Notes: generated from the letters alone by a model not told the origin. Numbered from the stretch's first letter, positions 45,032 to 57,502 are shown. The stretch: 64,000 nucleotides of DNA from Perognathus longimembris pacificus (GCF_023159225.1 NC_063170.1:28112301-28176300); one strand, 5' to 3'. A program made the numbers and translations.

Positions 45032-45475
45032 CTAGGATTTCCAGGCTGTCTCCTCTAAGGCCTTAAATTTATATATGGCCTCATTCCTATTCTTTAAAAA
45101 TAGAGCAAATACGACATGCATCAGTTTCTGGAGAACCACGTTAATTCTTGTGGACAGTTCCTGTGTTAGCACTTCCTCTGCTGCAGCAATGCTGAAAACA
45201 GATTGGCAGGAAGACTCCATAACATCTAAATGGAAGTCTAAGTCAATCCATTGAGAAAATTGCCCTGGAAAAATGCCTAGATCCTCAGATAATGCATGAA
45301 CAAGAAGTGAATGTTTTTTAGCATTAATATTGATTGAGATGATGAGTTGTTCATGAGTGAATAAGATCACCCATCCTGAATGATCCAATACAGCTGTGAC
45401 CATAGATGTGTTCTTCAAATGCAGATTTGTTTGCACTTGGTTTCCTGGTTTGTTGCTTGAGTCTATTTTACCCAC
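45032..45475 (-). other. Unidentified 147-codon open frame
   Basis: A minus-strand frame of 147 codons starting at GTG (45475) and ending TAG at 45032. It extends upstream to a TGA at 45491-45493 without an ATG at its start. Composition is balanced and protein-like, with an amphipathic, mostly helical C-terminal half and a hydrophobic patch (HVVFALFL) about 30 residues from the end. No repeat family is recognised here. It could be a decayed processed pseudogene, an old coding exon or chance. I do not recognise the protein and assign no function. Confidence 0.3.
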
Positions 45476-45959
45476 ACATGTATCAATGAGTCACACTGAG
45501 AAAAAGCTTGAAAATTTGGTATATATCTTTCATATTTTTCCTTCATGCTCATAGTACCATATAAATATTCATAGAAGTGTATGAATGCAAAGTCTGATTC
45601 TAGTGTTTGGTTTACAAAATAATTATAGACCATCTTACCTTCTTTTCTTTATCTTGTATTTCTTATGAATAATGAAACCACCCCCTATAGTTCCAATTCA
45701 CTCATATTACTGATTGCTCACTGGAATGTCATCTACTGCAGTAGAATCCATTGCTGTACGTTTTTGAAGGCAGTCCATCTGATCTAGGTTTGTGTACTTA
45801 GAAACAGTGCTGCAATCCATGTACCTGCTTTGATTTCTGATGGCAGCCTCAAGAAAGACCTCATAAGGTTAAGGGATACACAGTATGTGTTTTTATTTTT
45901 AATGGTGATTATTAGATTACTTTGGTCAAAGGCCATGGTATTATGCCCTTCCAGGATGT

Positions 45960-46360
45960 TGAAGTGTTCCTTTCTTCAAATCCCTACAAGTTTTAAGAAT
46001 TGTAGATTTTTTTTCTGTAAGCTAAATCTCATTGCTTTTTCAATTTGCATTCTTTTGGCTACTGCCACTGAATCTAAGCATCTTTTCATATATCTATGGC
46101 CATTTAAGTGTGCTCTTCTTTGGCTTTTTCTTAGCCAGTTTTTAGCAGGATTGTATTTCTCTTGTAATCTTGGAGGAAGATTTTGATATATGGACAGCTT
46201 ACCTCTTATAACTATCATTTGCATACACTATTTATTCTTGATCTGCACATTGATGTTAACTGCCTCTTTTAAGTCAGTATCATTTTTTCCTGGCATCTCA
46301 TTTTCTTGTATTCATTAACAATTTCTAAGTCCTAAATTATAACCATTTCATCAGAATATT
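45960..46360 (-). mobile_element. Ancient L1 fragment
   Basis: Antisense signatures: tttttcaatttgcattcttt, gaatctaagcatcttttcat. No open frame. Confidence 0.6.
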
Positions 46361-46435
46361 TGTTTTATCTTGTTACACAACAGCATTTTATTCATGAAAA
46401 TCTATTTTTCCTTTGTTTGAAGGTTTTATTTATTT

Positions 46436-46682
46436 TGTGCCAGGACCGGGGCTTGAATTCAGGGCCTCACATTCTCACTTTTGTACTCAAGACTGACATT
46501 CTACCAATTGAACCTCAGCTCCACTTCTGTCTTTTTGCTAGGTAACTTAAGACTCTCAAATTTGTCTTCCTTAGCTGGTTTTGAACCCAGATTCCCAGGT
46601 CTCAGCCTCCAGAGTAGCTAGGATTACTGGTCTCAGCCTCTAGAGTAGCTAGTATTACAGGTGTGCATCACCGGTGTTCAGC
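46436..46682 (-). mobile_element. Composite B1/tRNA-like SINE with internal duplication
   Basis: Antisense copy (gtgccaggaccggggcttga; agctccacttctgtc). Its B1 part contains a 31 bp tandem repeat of gtctcagcctcyagagtagc type at 46599-46660. Confidence 0.85.
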
Positions 46683-46684
46683 TA

Positions 46685-47248
46685 AAGGCATTCTTTTTTT
46701 TTTTTCTTCAAATTTTTATTATCAAACTGATGTACAGAGAGGTTACAGTTTCATATGTTAGGCATTGGATACATTTCTTGTACTGTTTGTTACCTTGTCA
46801 CTCATACCCCCCTCCCCCCTCCCCCCTCTCCCTTACCCTTTCCCCCCCTGAGGTGTTCAGTTCACTTACACCAAACAGTTTTGCAAGTATTGCTATTTTA
46901 GTTGTTTGTCTTTTTTTTTTTTACCCTGTGTCTCTCAATTTTGGTATTCCCTTTCAATTTCCTAGTTCCAATACCAGTATACACGGTTTCCAATATACTC
47001 AGATAAGATTACAGAGATAGTGTAGGTACAACCACAGGAAGGTGATACAAGAACATCATCAATAGTAGAAGCTACAGATACACATGGGACATTGAAAGTA
47101 GTTACAACTGTGATACAACAATTGTCTCCATAACATGGAGTTCATTTCACTTAGCATCATCTTAGGTGTTCATAAGGGTATAGCTATTGGGCCTTGAGAT
47201 GCTCTACTATGAGTTGCCTAAACCTGTACTAATTATAAGGCATTCTTT
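46685..47248 (-). mobile_element. 5'-truncated L1 3' UTR with 12 bp TSD
   Basis: Body 46697-47236, duplication aaggcattcttt at 46685-46696 and 47237-47248. Antisense 3' end gatgtacagagaggttacag, a C-rich block at 46807-46850 (G-rich on the element strand), then the rest of the UTR matching 58560-58800. Confidence 0.9.
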
Positions 47249-47517
47249 ATGTAAAATAAAATGTACATATTTAAAATGTAGCAATTGATTAACTATGATA
47301 GTTAAATGAAATTCAATAATCAGAAGATATGAAACAATCAAGATATGGGACTATTTATGGAACTATTTTATCCTAAAAGGTTCTCTTATGCCTCCCACCC
47401 AAACCTACAAAATCACTGAACTTCTTTTTGTTAGTTTTTCCACTTTGTGGAATTTTACAAAAACAGAATCCTTCAATATAGACTCTGTGTTTGAACTGTT
47501 CATTTACCATGTTTCTG

Positions 47518-47753
47518 GTTTTAGTGCCGGCAGTAGGGCTTGAAGTTCAGGGTTTGAGTACTGTCCCTTAGATTTTTTGCTTAAGGCTGATACTCTTCCA
47601 CTTGAGTCACATATCTGCTTCTGGTTTTTTGGAAGTTAATTGGAATTAAGAAACTCACTGACTTTCCTGCTCATGCTGGCTTTGAACTGCAATCCTCAGG
47701 TCTCAGCCTCCAAGTAACTAGGATTCAGGTGTGAGCCACTGGTATCCCAGCAC
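47518..47753 (-). mobile_element. Composite B1/tRNA-like SINE
   Basis: Antisense copy: tagggcttgaagttcagggt, cttccacttgagtcacatat, tcaggtgtgagccactgg. Inserted into old L1. Confidence 0.85.
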
Positions 47754-49329
47754 CCACCACATTTTTTACATTCATCCACAGTGTCCAGTAGATTAACTTT
47801 TTACTGAAGTACAGAATTCTATATAATAAATCAAAATCAAAATCTGTTTATCTACTCAACAGGTTTTTTAAACCTACAAATTATGTTATGTATATGCCTT
47901 TTATTTCTCTTAGATAAATTCCTAGAAATGAAATATCTGGGTCTTGGGGTAAGGAATATCATGAACTTGAGATATACTGTTTCTGGAATACCTGCACTAT
48001 CTGGTTGTTTTTGGAGCAGTGAATGATCATTCATTGTTCCACATCCTCACCAACACTGTCATTGCCATGATTTCAGCAGAGTGTTTATAGCATCCCGGGT
48101 GGTGAAGTGACATCTCTGTGCTGACGTGGTGGCCATGAGAATTCTCTTACACATTGTGGCCAGTCACATACCTTCAGTTGTAAATTGTACTCACAGATCT
48201 AGTCTTTGTTTTACCAAGAACCATTTCCTATTTTGCAATGAGTTAGTTGGCTTTCTATTATTGAGCTGTAAGACTTCTTTAGAAATCTGAGGTAAATTTC
48301 ACTTGACATACATTTTCCAATGTTGTTCTCCCAATTTGTAGCTTGCCTGTTTATGTTCTTACCCATGTTTCATAAAATGCAGAAGGCTTTAGTCTGGATG
48401 AAGTCCATTTTATCAATTTTAATTTGTATGTTATGCTTTTTGTATTCTATTCACAAGATTTTCTCCTTTTAAAAAGTAAGTTTTATAGTTTGAGTTTATC
48501 TTAAGGTCTGTGTTTCACTTGAAGCTAATTTTTGAATGTTGTAAGTAAGGGTGTTGTTTCCTTTTTTGTGTATAAATGTACAATAGTTTTCTCACTGATC
48601 ACCATCTTACTTTTTTGGGGGGTGATGGTCCTGAGATTTGCATTCAGGGCCTTATGCTTGCTAAGCTCTATACCACTGAGCCCTCTCGCTGTTTTTCACT
48701 AGTTATTTTTAGGACAGGGTCTCACTTCCCACTCTGGCATGAGCCCAAGCTGTGATTGGCCTACTTTTAGGCTTCCTCTTGTGGCCGTGATCACAGTGAG
48801 AATCTACTGTGTTCAACTTCCCAGTGGATTCTCACAGACTTTTCTGCTCAGGCCAGCCTAGTACAGCAGTCCTCTTAATGTCACCCTTCCATGTAGCTAG
48901 GATGGTAGGTGTGTGCCACTGTCCCCAACTATGGATTGAAAAGGGATCTTGTGAACTTTTGTGTTTGGGCTGGCCTCAAATCACAATCCCTAGGTACTCG
49001 GCCTACCAAGTAGCGAGGATTCCAGGCAGAAATTACCCAAACCTGGCTACCAGTTTTTTTAAAGACCAGCCCTTCTCCATTGGCTTTATATTCAATTGGT
49101 CACATACAAAAGTGTGACCTATCTCTAGCATTTATTCTGTTCCACTGGTTGATATGACTATCTTCATGCCAACTTTGATTGCAATAGGCTTGTATTAAGC
49201 CATTAAAGCAGACAGTCAGAATCTTCCAAATTGATTCTCCTTTTCCAAGAACTTTTATTTATTCTAAGTTCATTACCTTTCAACCTAAAGTTTTTCCATT
49301 TTGTTTTGTTTTATTTTATTTCCTATACC
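47754..49329 (-). mobile_element. Ancient L1M-type element, interrupted
   Basis: 47754-48600 and 49031-49329 read as antisense old L1 ORF2 (atccacagtgtccagtaga; ccaatttgtagcttgcctg; ttttagtctggatgaagtcc-like; ctgttccactggttgatatg). A SINE array (48610-49030) and other SINEs interrupt it. No coding capacity. Confidence 0.7.
48610..49030 (-). mobile_element. ID-B1-B1-B1 array (antisense)
   Basis: An antisense ID-like unit (cattcagggccttatgcttg) followed by three antisense B1-like units beginning near 48712 (gacagggtctcacttccc), 48828 and 48935. Mirror image of the array at 33716-34141. Confidence 0.65.
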
Positions 49330-49530
49330 ATGACCAGGAGTTCTCAGGTCTTCACGCTGTCACTCCACTTTTTGTGTTCATGGAACAACACCTCTACTTC
49401 TGAGTCTTTGCTGGTTAATTGGAATGAGTCTCAGATTTGTCTGCTCAGGATGGTTTTGAGCCTCCATTCTAAAAGCTCAACCTCTTGAGTAGCTAGGATT
49501 ACAGGCATGAGACTCTGGTGCCTGGTTTCT
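49330..49530 (-). mobile_element. Composite B1/tRNA-like SINE, degenerate
   Basis: Antisense; the B1 end is clear (ttgagtagctaggattacag, gcatgagactctggtgcctg), the right unit badly eroded. Confidence 0.7.
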
Positions 49531-49557
49531 ACCTAAAGTTTATGCTTTTCAATTTGG

Positions 49558-49680
49558 TTTTGGCACAGTGACTCATGCCTATGATTCCAGCTACTTGGGA
49601 GATAGAGGATTGCTGTTTGAAGCCAGAGCAAGGAAAACATTTGCGACACCCATCTCAATCAATAATCTGGCATGATTAGT
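49558..49680 (+). mobile_element. B1-type SINE
   Basis: tgactcatgcctatgattcc, agctacttgggagatagagg, ending in atctcaatcaataatc. Confidence 0.7.
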
Positions 49681-49715
49681 ACATGTGTGAGATCCCATAG
49701 AGCTGAGATCAGCTC

Positions 49716-49755
49716 TGCCTGCACGTGTGCACGCACGCATGCATGCACGTACACA

Positions 49756-49789
<34 letters not shown>
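49716..49789. repeat. (GCAC/CA)n microsatellite
   Basis: Mixed tgcacgtgtgcacgcacg start, then a pure CA run 49757-49789, 3' of a SINE. Confidence 0.95.
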
Positions 49790-49791
<2 letters not shown>

Positions 49792-50869
49792 GAGGCTCTA
49801 CCTGGAAAAAAAAGTATACAGCCTTGAAGGCATAATTCAAATTACTGAGTTCAAATTCCAGTACAGATTTTTAGAAAAGGCAGAAAACTTCTTATCAATT
49901 TTCATCTTCTCAGATGCATCTAGGAGTTTAGAACTCGGATGCTAGAATATTCAGGTACTGAGGGAGCCCAGAGTCCATGTAGTAGTGGAAAAAAGACTTG
50001 CCTTTTTGCTTGAAGCAGCTAACAAATGGGGCAAAATATATTATAGACAATTCTCAAGACATTGGGCATTAGATGAAGGACAACAACCCCTACACAATAG
50101 AATCCAAATGAGGTGAACCATCAATTGCTCTAAGATGACCTGGAGAACATTTCCAGACAGAGAACAGGGAGAGGGAACCCACGGAGAACATAGTATCCTA
50201 CCTAAGCTGAAGAGAAGGAGCTGAAAGGTGGGGTGAGGATGAGGAATGAGGGAACCAGAGTTCTGACAAGGCTCTGAAGGGAAGATTATAAAGAAGGAGA
50301 ACCTCCAAGATCAGTATATTTCAGTTCCGCTCAGCACAAGCATGTGAGCGATGACTAGAGAGGTGGGGAAGCTAACACTGGGCCATCTGCTTTCCTCTCA
50401 GTGGGAAACTCTCCTAATTGGAAGGACCATCAGAACATTCAAAAGAGCCTTGTCTCATAGTGATGAAAATTTTACCCTGTACTAAATGTTGTTCTGTTGA
50501 CTCCTAACAAAACTTAAATCAAACCCAACAAGATCAAATTTGTCCCCAAGTGACTTAATTGCATCTCAAAATGTAGCCCAAGTATATTTATGGGAATAAA
50601 ATAATGTACAACACCCAAAAAGGGAAATTCAACAAAGCCTAGCACACATTCAAAAATTATGAAGCATGCAAAGTGGGACAAACATAACATTGTAAGGAGA
50701 AAAGTCCGTCAATCAAACTGACCCAGAAATTGCACTGATAATCAAGCCAGTAGATAAATACATTAAGAAGCCATTAAAACTGCACGCCACATGTTCAAGA
50801 AGCCCAGAAGCAGGAATGTCACACACAGGAATGTAGGGGGTACTTACAAAACAGAATACTCAAGCCAGG
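49790..50869. other. No recognisable feature
   Basis: Nothing identified. Confidence 0.4.
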
Positions 50870-51560
50870 TTGCTTGCTTTTCCCCAGGACTCTTTCTGCT
50901 CATCATTTTATATCATATTTATCATTTTGTCTTCAAATTCACTGAACTTTACTCTGACACCATCCACTGGATTTTAAATCCATCTAGTGAGTCTTTAATC
51001 TCAGAAATTTGTGTGTATCTATTCTAGAATTTCCCTTTCTATTTTCCTGCTGTGATTTCCTTTTCTGAGTGGAGGCTTTCATTCATTGAAAGTATGTTTT
51101 ATTTTATTTTGTTGAGGACAGAATAGTCTTATTCTCTGAGAACGTGTTCCATTTTTCTTAGTTCCTTACATGTTAATTTTTCATTTGATCCTGGACATTA
51201 TGAATGTTAAGTTACAAAATTCTAGCTTCTGTTATTTTTCTCTTGGGAGTGTTTTCCCCTTTGTTTCTATTTTGCTTGGGCTTAAACTTCACACTGCTTC
51301 TTAAGCAGTGGCTCTAGTCTCAGCTCAGCTCTCCTGATTTTCAGTCTTTCATGTGCATGGTATGAGAGTTAGACATATGAGCACACAAACACCCACCCGT
51401 ACTCGCTTCAGTGTTCACTGTAGTTCACCTTCATTATTCTTGTTTCTCCAGGCCAGAGAGAAGGCAGGTTTAGTCCCAATGTGCCTTCAGAGTTGCTGCA
51501 TTCATTGTGTGGAGTCACAGAAACAAGACCTTACGTGTGGAGTCTCTCATCTTCTTTCCT
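50870..51560 (-). mobile_element. Ancient L1 5' region fragment
   Basis: Antisense signatures caaattcactgaactttact, ttgatcctggacattatgaa typical of old L1M 5'/ORF1 regions. No frame survives. Confidence 0.55.
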
Positions 51561-51689
51561 CCAAGTAAGGGGCACTTCCCATGAGAGTCTAAACACCTTT
51601 ATTCTCCCATACTTTCAGGCAATTGCTTTCATAGTTTATGTTTTATATTTTTTATTCTACAATAGGGGAGGTATGTGGGTGAGCAATTG

Positions 51690-52330
51690 TCATAGTCTGT
51701 TTTCTGTTCTTGTAACAAAATACTTGAGGTTAGACTTTATTTTAAAAAATCTGGCTCACAGTTTTGCAGGCTGAAGAAAATGCAAGACTGGGCACTACCA
51801 TTGATTTCACCTCAGGTGCGGGTCCTGCTGGCTGTGTCTTGATGCAGCAGAGGGTATCATGGCAGGAGTACCTTTAAGGAGAGGTCGGATGATGACAAGA
51901 CTAGGCACTGTCATTGATTTCACCTCAGATGGGGTCCTGCTGGCTGTGTCTTGCAGCAGAAGGTATCATGGCAGGAGTGCCTGCAAGGGGAGGTCGGATG
52001 ATGGCAAGAAGCCAGAATGGCTCAGGGGTCAAGCTCAGTCTTTCTGTAACAACTCACTTTTGTGGAACTAGCTGGAGTCCCAAGAAAGCTACAGTTCACT
52101 CTCCTCAGGGCAGTCCTCCCAACTCTTAAAGGGTCCCCACCTCTGAATGTCCCCAAGGTGCAGACCAGAATTTCAAGACACACTCCCTTGGAGAGCTCGC
52201 TCAGGGCATCAGGGGAGGGAGCAACCCCTTATGGCTTTTTTGTCTAAGTTCTGAAGCATTAATAGATACTTCCATGTTTCCAATCTGCCTATTACCACCC
52301 AAGGATAACATGGACTGACAGTGATTTCAT
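51690..52330 (-). mobile_element. MaLR-like LTR with internal duplication
   Basis: Antisense pattern from catagtctgttttctgttct through tctggctcacagttttgcag to gtccccacctctgaatgtcc. A 113/109 bp tandem duplication lies at 51783-52004. Confidence 0.5.
51783..52004. repeat. 113 bp tandem duplication
   Basis: Units 51783-51895 and 51896-52004. They share gatttcacctcag, ggtcctgctggctgtgtctt, ggtatcatggcaggagt and aggtcggatgat, with about 10% difference plus a 4 bp indel. Confidence 0.93.
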
Positions 52331-52467
52331 GGTATAATCTTTTCTAGATTATTCCTAGATACTTACTCTATTGTATTTATTATAGGATTATTTGTCAAGA
52401 AAGTGAAAAGCATGTACATTACCCTTGGAAACTCTATGAGATTCCATATTCATTTAAGAGAACAGAT

Positions 52468-52693
52468 TTTTTTTTTCTATGCCAGTACTGGGGTTTGAAC
52501 TCAGGACCTGGGTATTGTCCCTTAGCTTTTGCTATACCACTTGAGCCATATCTCTACTTATAGCTTTGGGCTAACTAATAGCAGCTAAGAGTCTCACAGA
52601 CTTTTCTTCCTGGGTTAGCTTCAAATCACGATCCTCAGATTTCAGCCTCCTGAGTAGCTAGGATCACAGGCATGAGCCACCAAAACCTGGCTG
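52468..52693 (-). mobile_element. Composite B1/tRNA-like SINE
   Basis: Antisense: gccagtactggggtttgaac, taccacttgagccatatctc, gagtagctaggatcacagg. Confidence 0.9.
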
Positions 52694-52729
52694 AGAACTG
52701 ACTCTCAACTTCAACCTGCCCATAAAAGA

Positions 52730-54210
52730 GTAAGTTTCTTGGGAAAATCTTTCCATTAGCAGTAAGATTTTACAATTATCTTTAAATAAGTCCTGTACCT
52801 TCAAAATACATTTGAATTTTATTCTAAATCATATAATATATAAGTTGTCTTTTATAAACAATGCTTTTATATTTTGAACTGATTACTGACGTAATTTGTC
52901 TTTATATTACTTTTCAAAATGTTGATAGTTTCTTTAAAAAGAAACAATTTTTATAATATACATGATTAACCTTTTCATTTTCTAAGTTTATAGATATGAT
53001 TATTATTAAAATATATAGCTTTTCTCCCTCTCAATTTTTAGCCAGTTTTATTTCATTCCTTGTATTGTTGTTACTTTTAGAGATTCAGTACTAAATACTG
53101 TCTGTATCAGTCATCTTCTCTTTTGTTAGATTAACTGAAATTGGTCTGTTAATTGAAATTGGTCTTTGGTCTACTTAAATTCATTTTTGCTGTTGGTATA
53201 TTCAAACCATAATTTATAGCCACAACTCAAGCAGTTTCCTCTTTTTTGTTGTTTCTAAGAAAAGCTTGGCAGAATTTTAATGAATAAGTAAGCAAGCAGG
53301 CAAACAGATGAGTAGACAGACAAGCAGAAAGGCAGAGACACACTCTAACACAATCCGGCTGTTCTAAAGGAGAGACATCACAGTTTCCTCTTATTGGCAT
53401 TTTATGTACAATTTTAACAACTACTGAGTTTTATCAAATATATTTTTGGTATCTATTGATATGATTCTCCCCTTTACTACATTACTATAATGGAGTCCAT
53501 TGATAGATTACAATATTGACCTGTATTCCTTGAATAAATCATACCTAGAGTTATTACTTTGACATAAAAATGCCAAACATATCACCAATAGCCTCCAGCA
53601 TTCATATTCACAAATCATATGTGTTTATAGCAAATTTTATTCAAGATAATCATGAGCTGCTATTTGAATTGTGCTGATTTGCAGAGTAAGGGTAAAGGTT
53701 TTCATTTTCCATAACATCCCAGTGGCCCGTTCTCTAGAGAATAGATTCATCTTAACTGTGGAACCCTTACCAAGGACAGAGTCAACTTTTATGCATTCCC
53801 GTGTTTGTACATTAACTAAAACTTTCCAACTCCTCATTAATATTTAGTGATTATCATTTTTCTAGGTATTACCTATTTTATTAAGGCTTTAAAACTAGCT
53901 ATCATAGAGCTATGCACAACATTATTTTGTAATTTTTAAATAGGGAAACGCTCTTGTCCATATCAAGTGATGCTTGGTTTTGTTCTTTTCTTAATTAGGT
54001 CTCAATGCTTTCCTACTTTATAGACTTTTTCAAAAGAGCTAATTTCCAGACTTATCCTTTTCTCTGTTTCATTATTTCAACTTTTATCTTAGTAATTCTC
54101 TGTTCTTAGTTGCTTCGTTTAGTTGGTTACTGCTTTTAACTTTGTATGATGAATATTTTTTTCTTTTGAAACATGTACTTGTCATTTTTCTTTAAGAATT
54201 AAGGTTTTCT
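52730..54210 (-). mobile_element. Ancient L1M ORF2 remnant
   Basis: Antisense RT-region patterns: gagttttatcaaatatattt, atctattgatatgattctcc, tgtattccttgaataaatca; upstream part aaaagagctaatttccagac. An inserted non-L1 segment may lie at 53220-53400. No coding capacity. Confidence 0.65.
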
Positions 54211-54394
54211 TTATGGCAAAGTTAATTTTCAAAGCATGTATAACATAAAGTTATATAACTAATAAATCAAGATAAATGTGATCAAATTCTTTTCACATTA
54301 AAAAAAAATCCTTTCTCCAAGATACACAGAAACCAGATGAAGGAATGGTCAGAGCAAGTAGTAAGGAGTTAAGCAATTTGGATCTCCGCTTTAC

Positions 54395-54705
54395 CTAGTC
54401 ACTAGTTTGTGGTGTTACTAAGAGGGAGCAGGCTCTTTAGGAGGTGGGACTTAGGGGAAAGAAGTGAGGGCACTGGTGTTCCTTCAGGACACCAGTGCTC
54501 TAAGTTCTTCCTCAGTCCTCCTGAATACCATGGATGAGCAGCTTCTTTAGCCACACCAGCAACCATGATGTATGTGCTGTGCTGCCAAAGGCCCAAAGAA
54601 AAATCACTGAGTGATCATGGATTGAAACTATGAGCCAAAGTAAACTTTTCTTCCTTTTAAGCTGTTTATCTCAACTACTTGTCACAATAATAAAAAGCTG
54701 ACTCA
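54395..54705 (+). mobile_element. MaLR-like LTR 3' part
   Basis: ggcaggctcttt-type start (gagcaggctctttaggaggt), then tatgagccaaagtaaactt and ctgtttatctcaactacttg ... aaaagctgact, a layout typical of MaLR-type LTR 3' ends. Confidence 0.45.
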
Positions 54706-56157
54706 CACAAAGACCAAAGCATAAAAAATAACCATAAGCTCATACCTATATGTAAATAATTGGACTTATATACTGGATACATATGATATTTATAAATGAT
54801 TCAATTAGGAAGAGATAGATAAATCATCCATTGAAATTTTTCAAATAATTTACTTAGCTCTACTACCTTCAAGGACCTGGAACCAAAGTCCTTGCTTCTC
54901 AAGCATGACCATGACTTGTAAATTCTCTCCATAGAGTATGATATGGAGAGCAGCGTGGTGGGGAGTGACCCTACAGTGCAGTACATGGCAAACACCACTT
55001 AACCCTGGTGGAGGTTAAACCTACATGATACGTTATACTGGTGGCATATCTCCTTGATATTATATCGTGGGAAAAGACTCTTCAGTGGTGTCCCAGAAAA
55101 CCATGACTCCAGTCTAATCTTATCAGATACATCTCCATGGAAGGAGCACTCATAATCTGATAATACTGAAAACTGTTAAAGTTGACAGCAAAAAATGTCA
55201 GAACATGGACTTCCAGAAGTTCACCCTGCATAAAAATAGAAAAAGGAAAAGAAACTTGGAAAATAGTCAAAAATCTACTTTTTTAAATTCTTGAAATTAA
55301 CACAGGGCTTTGCAGCAATTTGGGGAGGATTTAGTCAAACCAAGAAGAAAAAGCCTGCCTGTCTGTGCCAGAATGCTTTGTGGCATTTTAATGTACTACT
55401 TCCCATGTCCCATTCCTCAGCACTGTGAAAACCTTGAGAAATAACAGCTTGATATATGAGAGGGAGTAGAATGGGGCTAAAATTACATCAAAGACTCATT
55501 ACCCAAGAGAAGCCATTATTTGACACTCTGGCAGTTCCTTGGTTTGCCTGTATTTGATCTCATTAGAATTATTCCAGTGCTAAAAGCTTCTCTCTGGAAT
55601 GTGGCTGTCAAATAGTTTACATTCTTGGCAATGAATAACAGATAGAACTAACCAAAAGCTTAAAAGGAAGAGCTGATGAGTCAGATGGCCATAAAGGCTA
55701 AAAGACTATAAACTAGACAGGGTCTATGCACACATTGAAGAAAGAATGAGACCTGGAGAGGCCCTCTAGCTGACTGAGCAACACTAGAAACTGCAGTGAA
55801 GGCCCAGGCAGAATTCTAGGTTAGTTGGCTGAGTTTTGAACTTATGTCCCAACATGCCCACAGAGTCCACCGGCAAACACACACTGATTTACTGGTTCCA
55901 GGCATTAAGGTGATTTTTGTCTAATTAACTGAATACTAACCAATTTGATTTCAATGTCTCCACACATGACAAAGGTAAACTTTATATAAAGAATTAATTC
56001 ACAAAAGTCATGAAAAAGATTATTAAAAACTACAATATTGGCAAAAGCAAACCCTGTGTTATGATATAATTTGAGACAATTTTCATAAAAATGTTTCAGA
56101 ACAATATGTTACTAAAGAAAGAATAGCAATAAAGACATAGAATTTATAAATAGGGAA
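54706..56157. other. Repeat-poor DNA, no gene recognised
   Basis: No repeat family recognised. 55270-55700 has a 9 bp inverted pair, tatttgaca near 55516 and tgtcaaata near 55606, and a consensus AP-1-like TGAGTCA at 55678. Function unknown. Confidence 0.35.
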
Positions 56158-56355
56158 CCAGAAAATGGTGGCTCTTGCCTGTAATTCTAGCTACTCATGA
56201 GGCTGAGATCTGTAGGTTCCAAGTTTGAAGCAAGCCAGAGCTAAAAATCTTTCAGGACTCCATCACCAATTAGCAAGAAAAATATTAGACTAGAGGCATG
56301 GCTCAAATATTAGTGTGCTAGCCATGAGCCTGAAAATCGAGCAAGAGGCTTTGGA
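56158..56355 (+). mobile_element. Composite B1/tRNA-like SINE
   Basis: ggtggctcttgcctgtaatt, actcatgaggctgagatctg, then ggctcaaatattagtgtgct; 3' end eroded. Confidence 0.75.
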
Positions 56356-56364
56356 GAGAACATT

Positions 56365-56690
56365 CATTAAAATATTATTGTGGCCTGGTTGAACCATAAA
56401 GGTTTTGATTTCATGAATGAGTTAACCCATTGACGGACCCATAATTTGATGTCATTACTTGTAGGAGATGGGGCCTGGTTAGATGAACTGCTTCTAGCTA
56501 CAATGAGGTGAACAGCTTTCCTCCACAATGCCCTTCAGAATGTTTCCTTCCTGCCATGAGCCTGAAAGCAATTAAGCCTGTTGATAATGGACTGAAGACT
56601 CTCAAAGTGCTATAATGTTTAACTGAAAAGAAATAGCTGTTTCTTTTATGTATTTGGCACAGTGACAAAAAAGGACACATATGCAATACA
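56365..56690 (+). mobile_element. MaLR-like LTR
   Basis: catgaatgagttaacccatt, gagatggggcctggttag, catgagcctgaaagcaatta, ending tttggcacagtgacaaaaaa. Confidence 0.45.
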
Positions 56691-57502
56691 ATGATGTGTT
56701 GTTGTAAGGGAAAACTGTCAACTAAGAATTCTATATTTTGCAAAACTGCCTTTCAAAAAATGTAAACTCTAGAAATTTGCAGATAAAGCTGAGGGAGCCC
56801 ATCACTAATAAACCTGCTCTGCAACAAATACGGAAAGGAGTTCTTGATGTTGTAAGTGAAGAGGTAATCTATAGTTACTAGACAGTAACTCTGATCCATG
56901 TGAGGAAATAAAGAACATCAGTAAAGATGTATGCATACACATGTGTATTTGTAGCATATACATAGTATCCTTCATATGTTGTCTGCAACTACTTTTTCAA
57001 GTTTGACTTAGAAGAAAGGTAACTACCAAAAGCAATAATTATAAACTTAAGTGGATGGCTATAAAATGTATTAAGGCATAAATTGGGGAGAAAACATATT
57101 GGAAGGAATACATAGAGCTATGTAGGAGAAACGTTTATGTTCACTGTAGAATTAATAGACATCTCCAAGGCAACCACTAAGAAAATAACTCAAAACTATA
57201 TAGTAAAATAAGTGAGGAAATCCAAATGATAAAATAAAAAGTAAACATTTGGCACAAAAGAATATAGTAATGGAAGAAAGGAGAAACAAAAAAGATATGC
57301 TATACAGAATACAAATAGAATGGCAGACATAAATTCTGTCTTATCAGTAATTACATTAAATGAAAATGTATTAAACTCTAATTAAAGTTAGAGATAGATG
57401 GAATGGATTAAACATATGGTCTAGCTCTATGTTACAAATAAGAAATTCAGTTTATAATCAAAGATACAAATGTCTTGAAAATAAATGAAGGAGAAAAATA
57501 TA

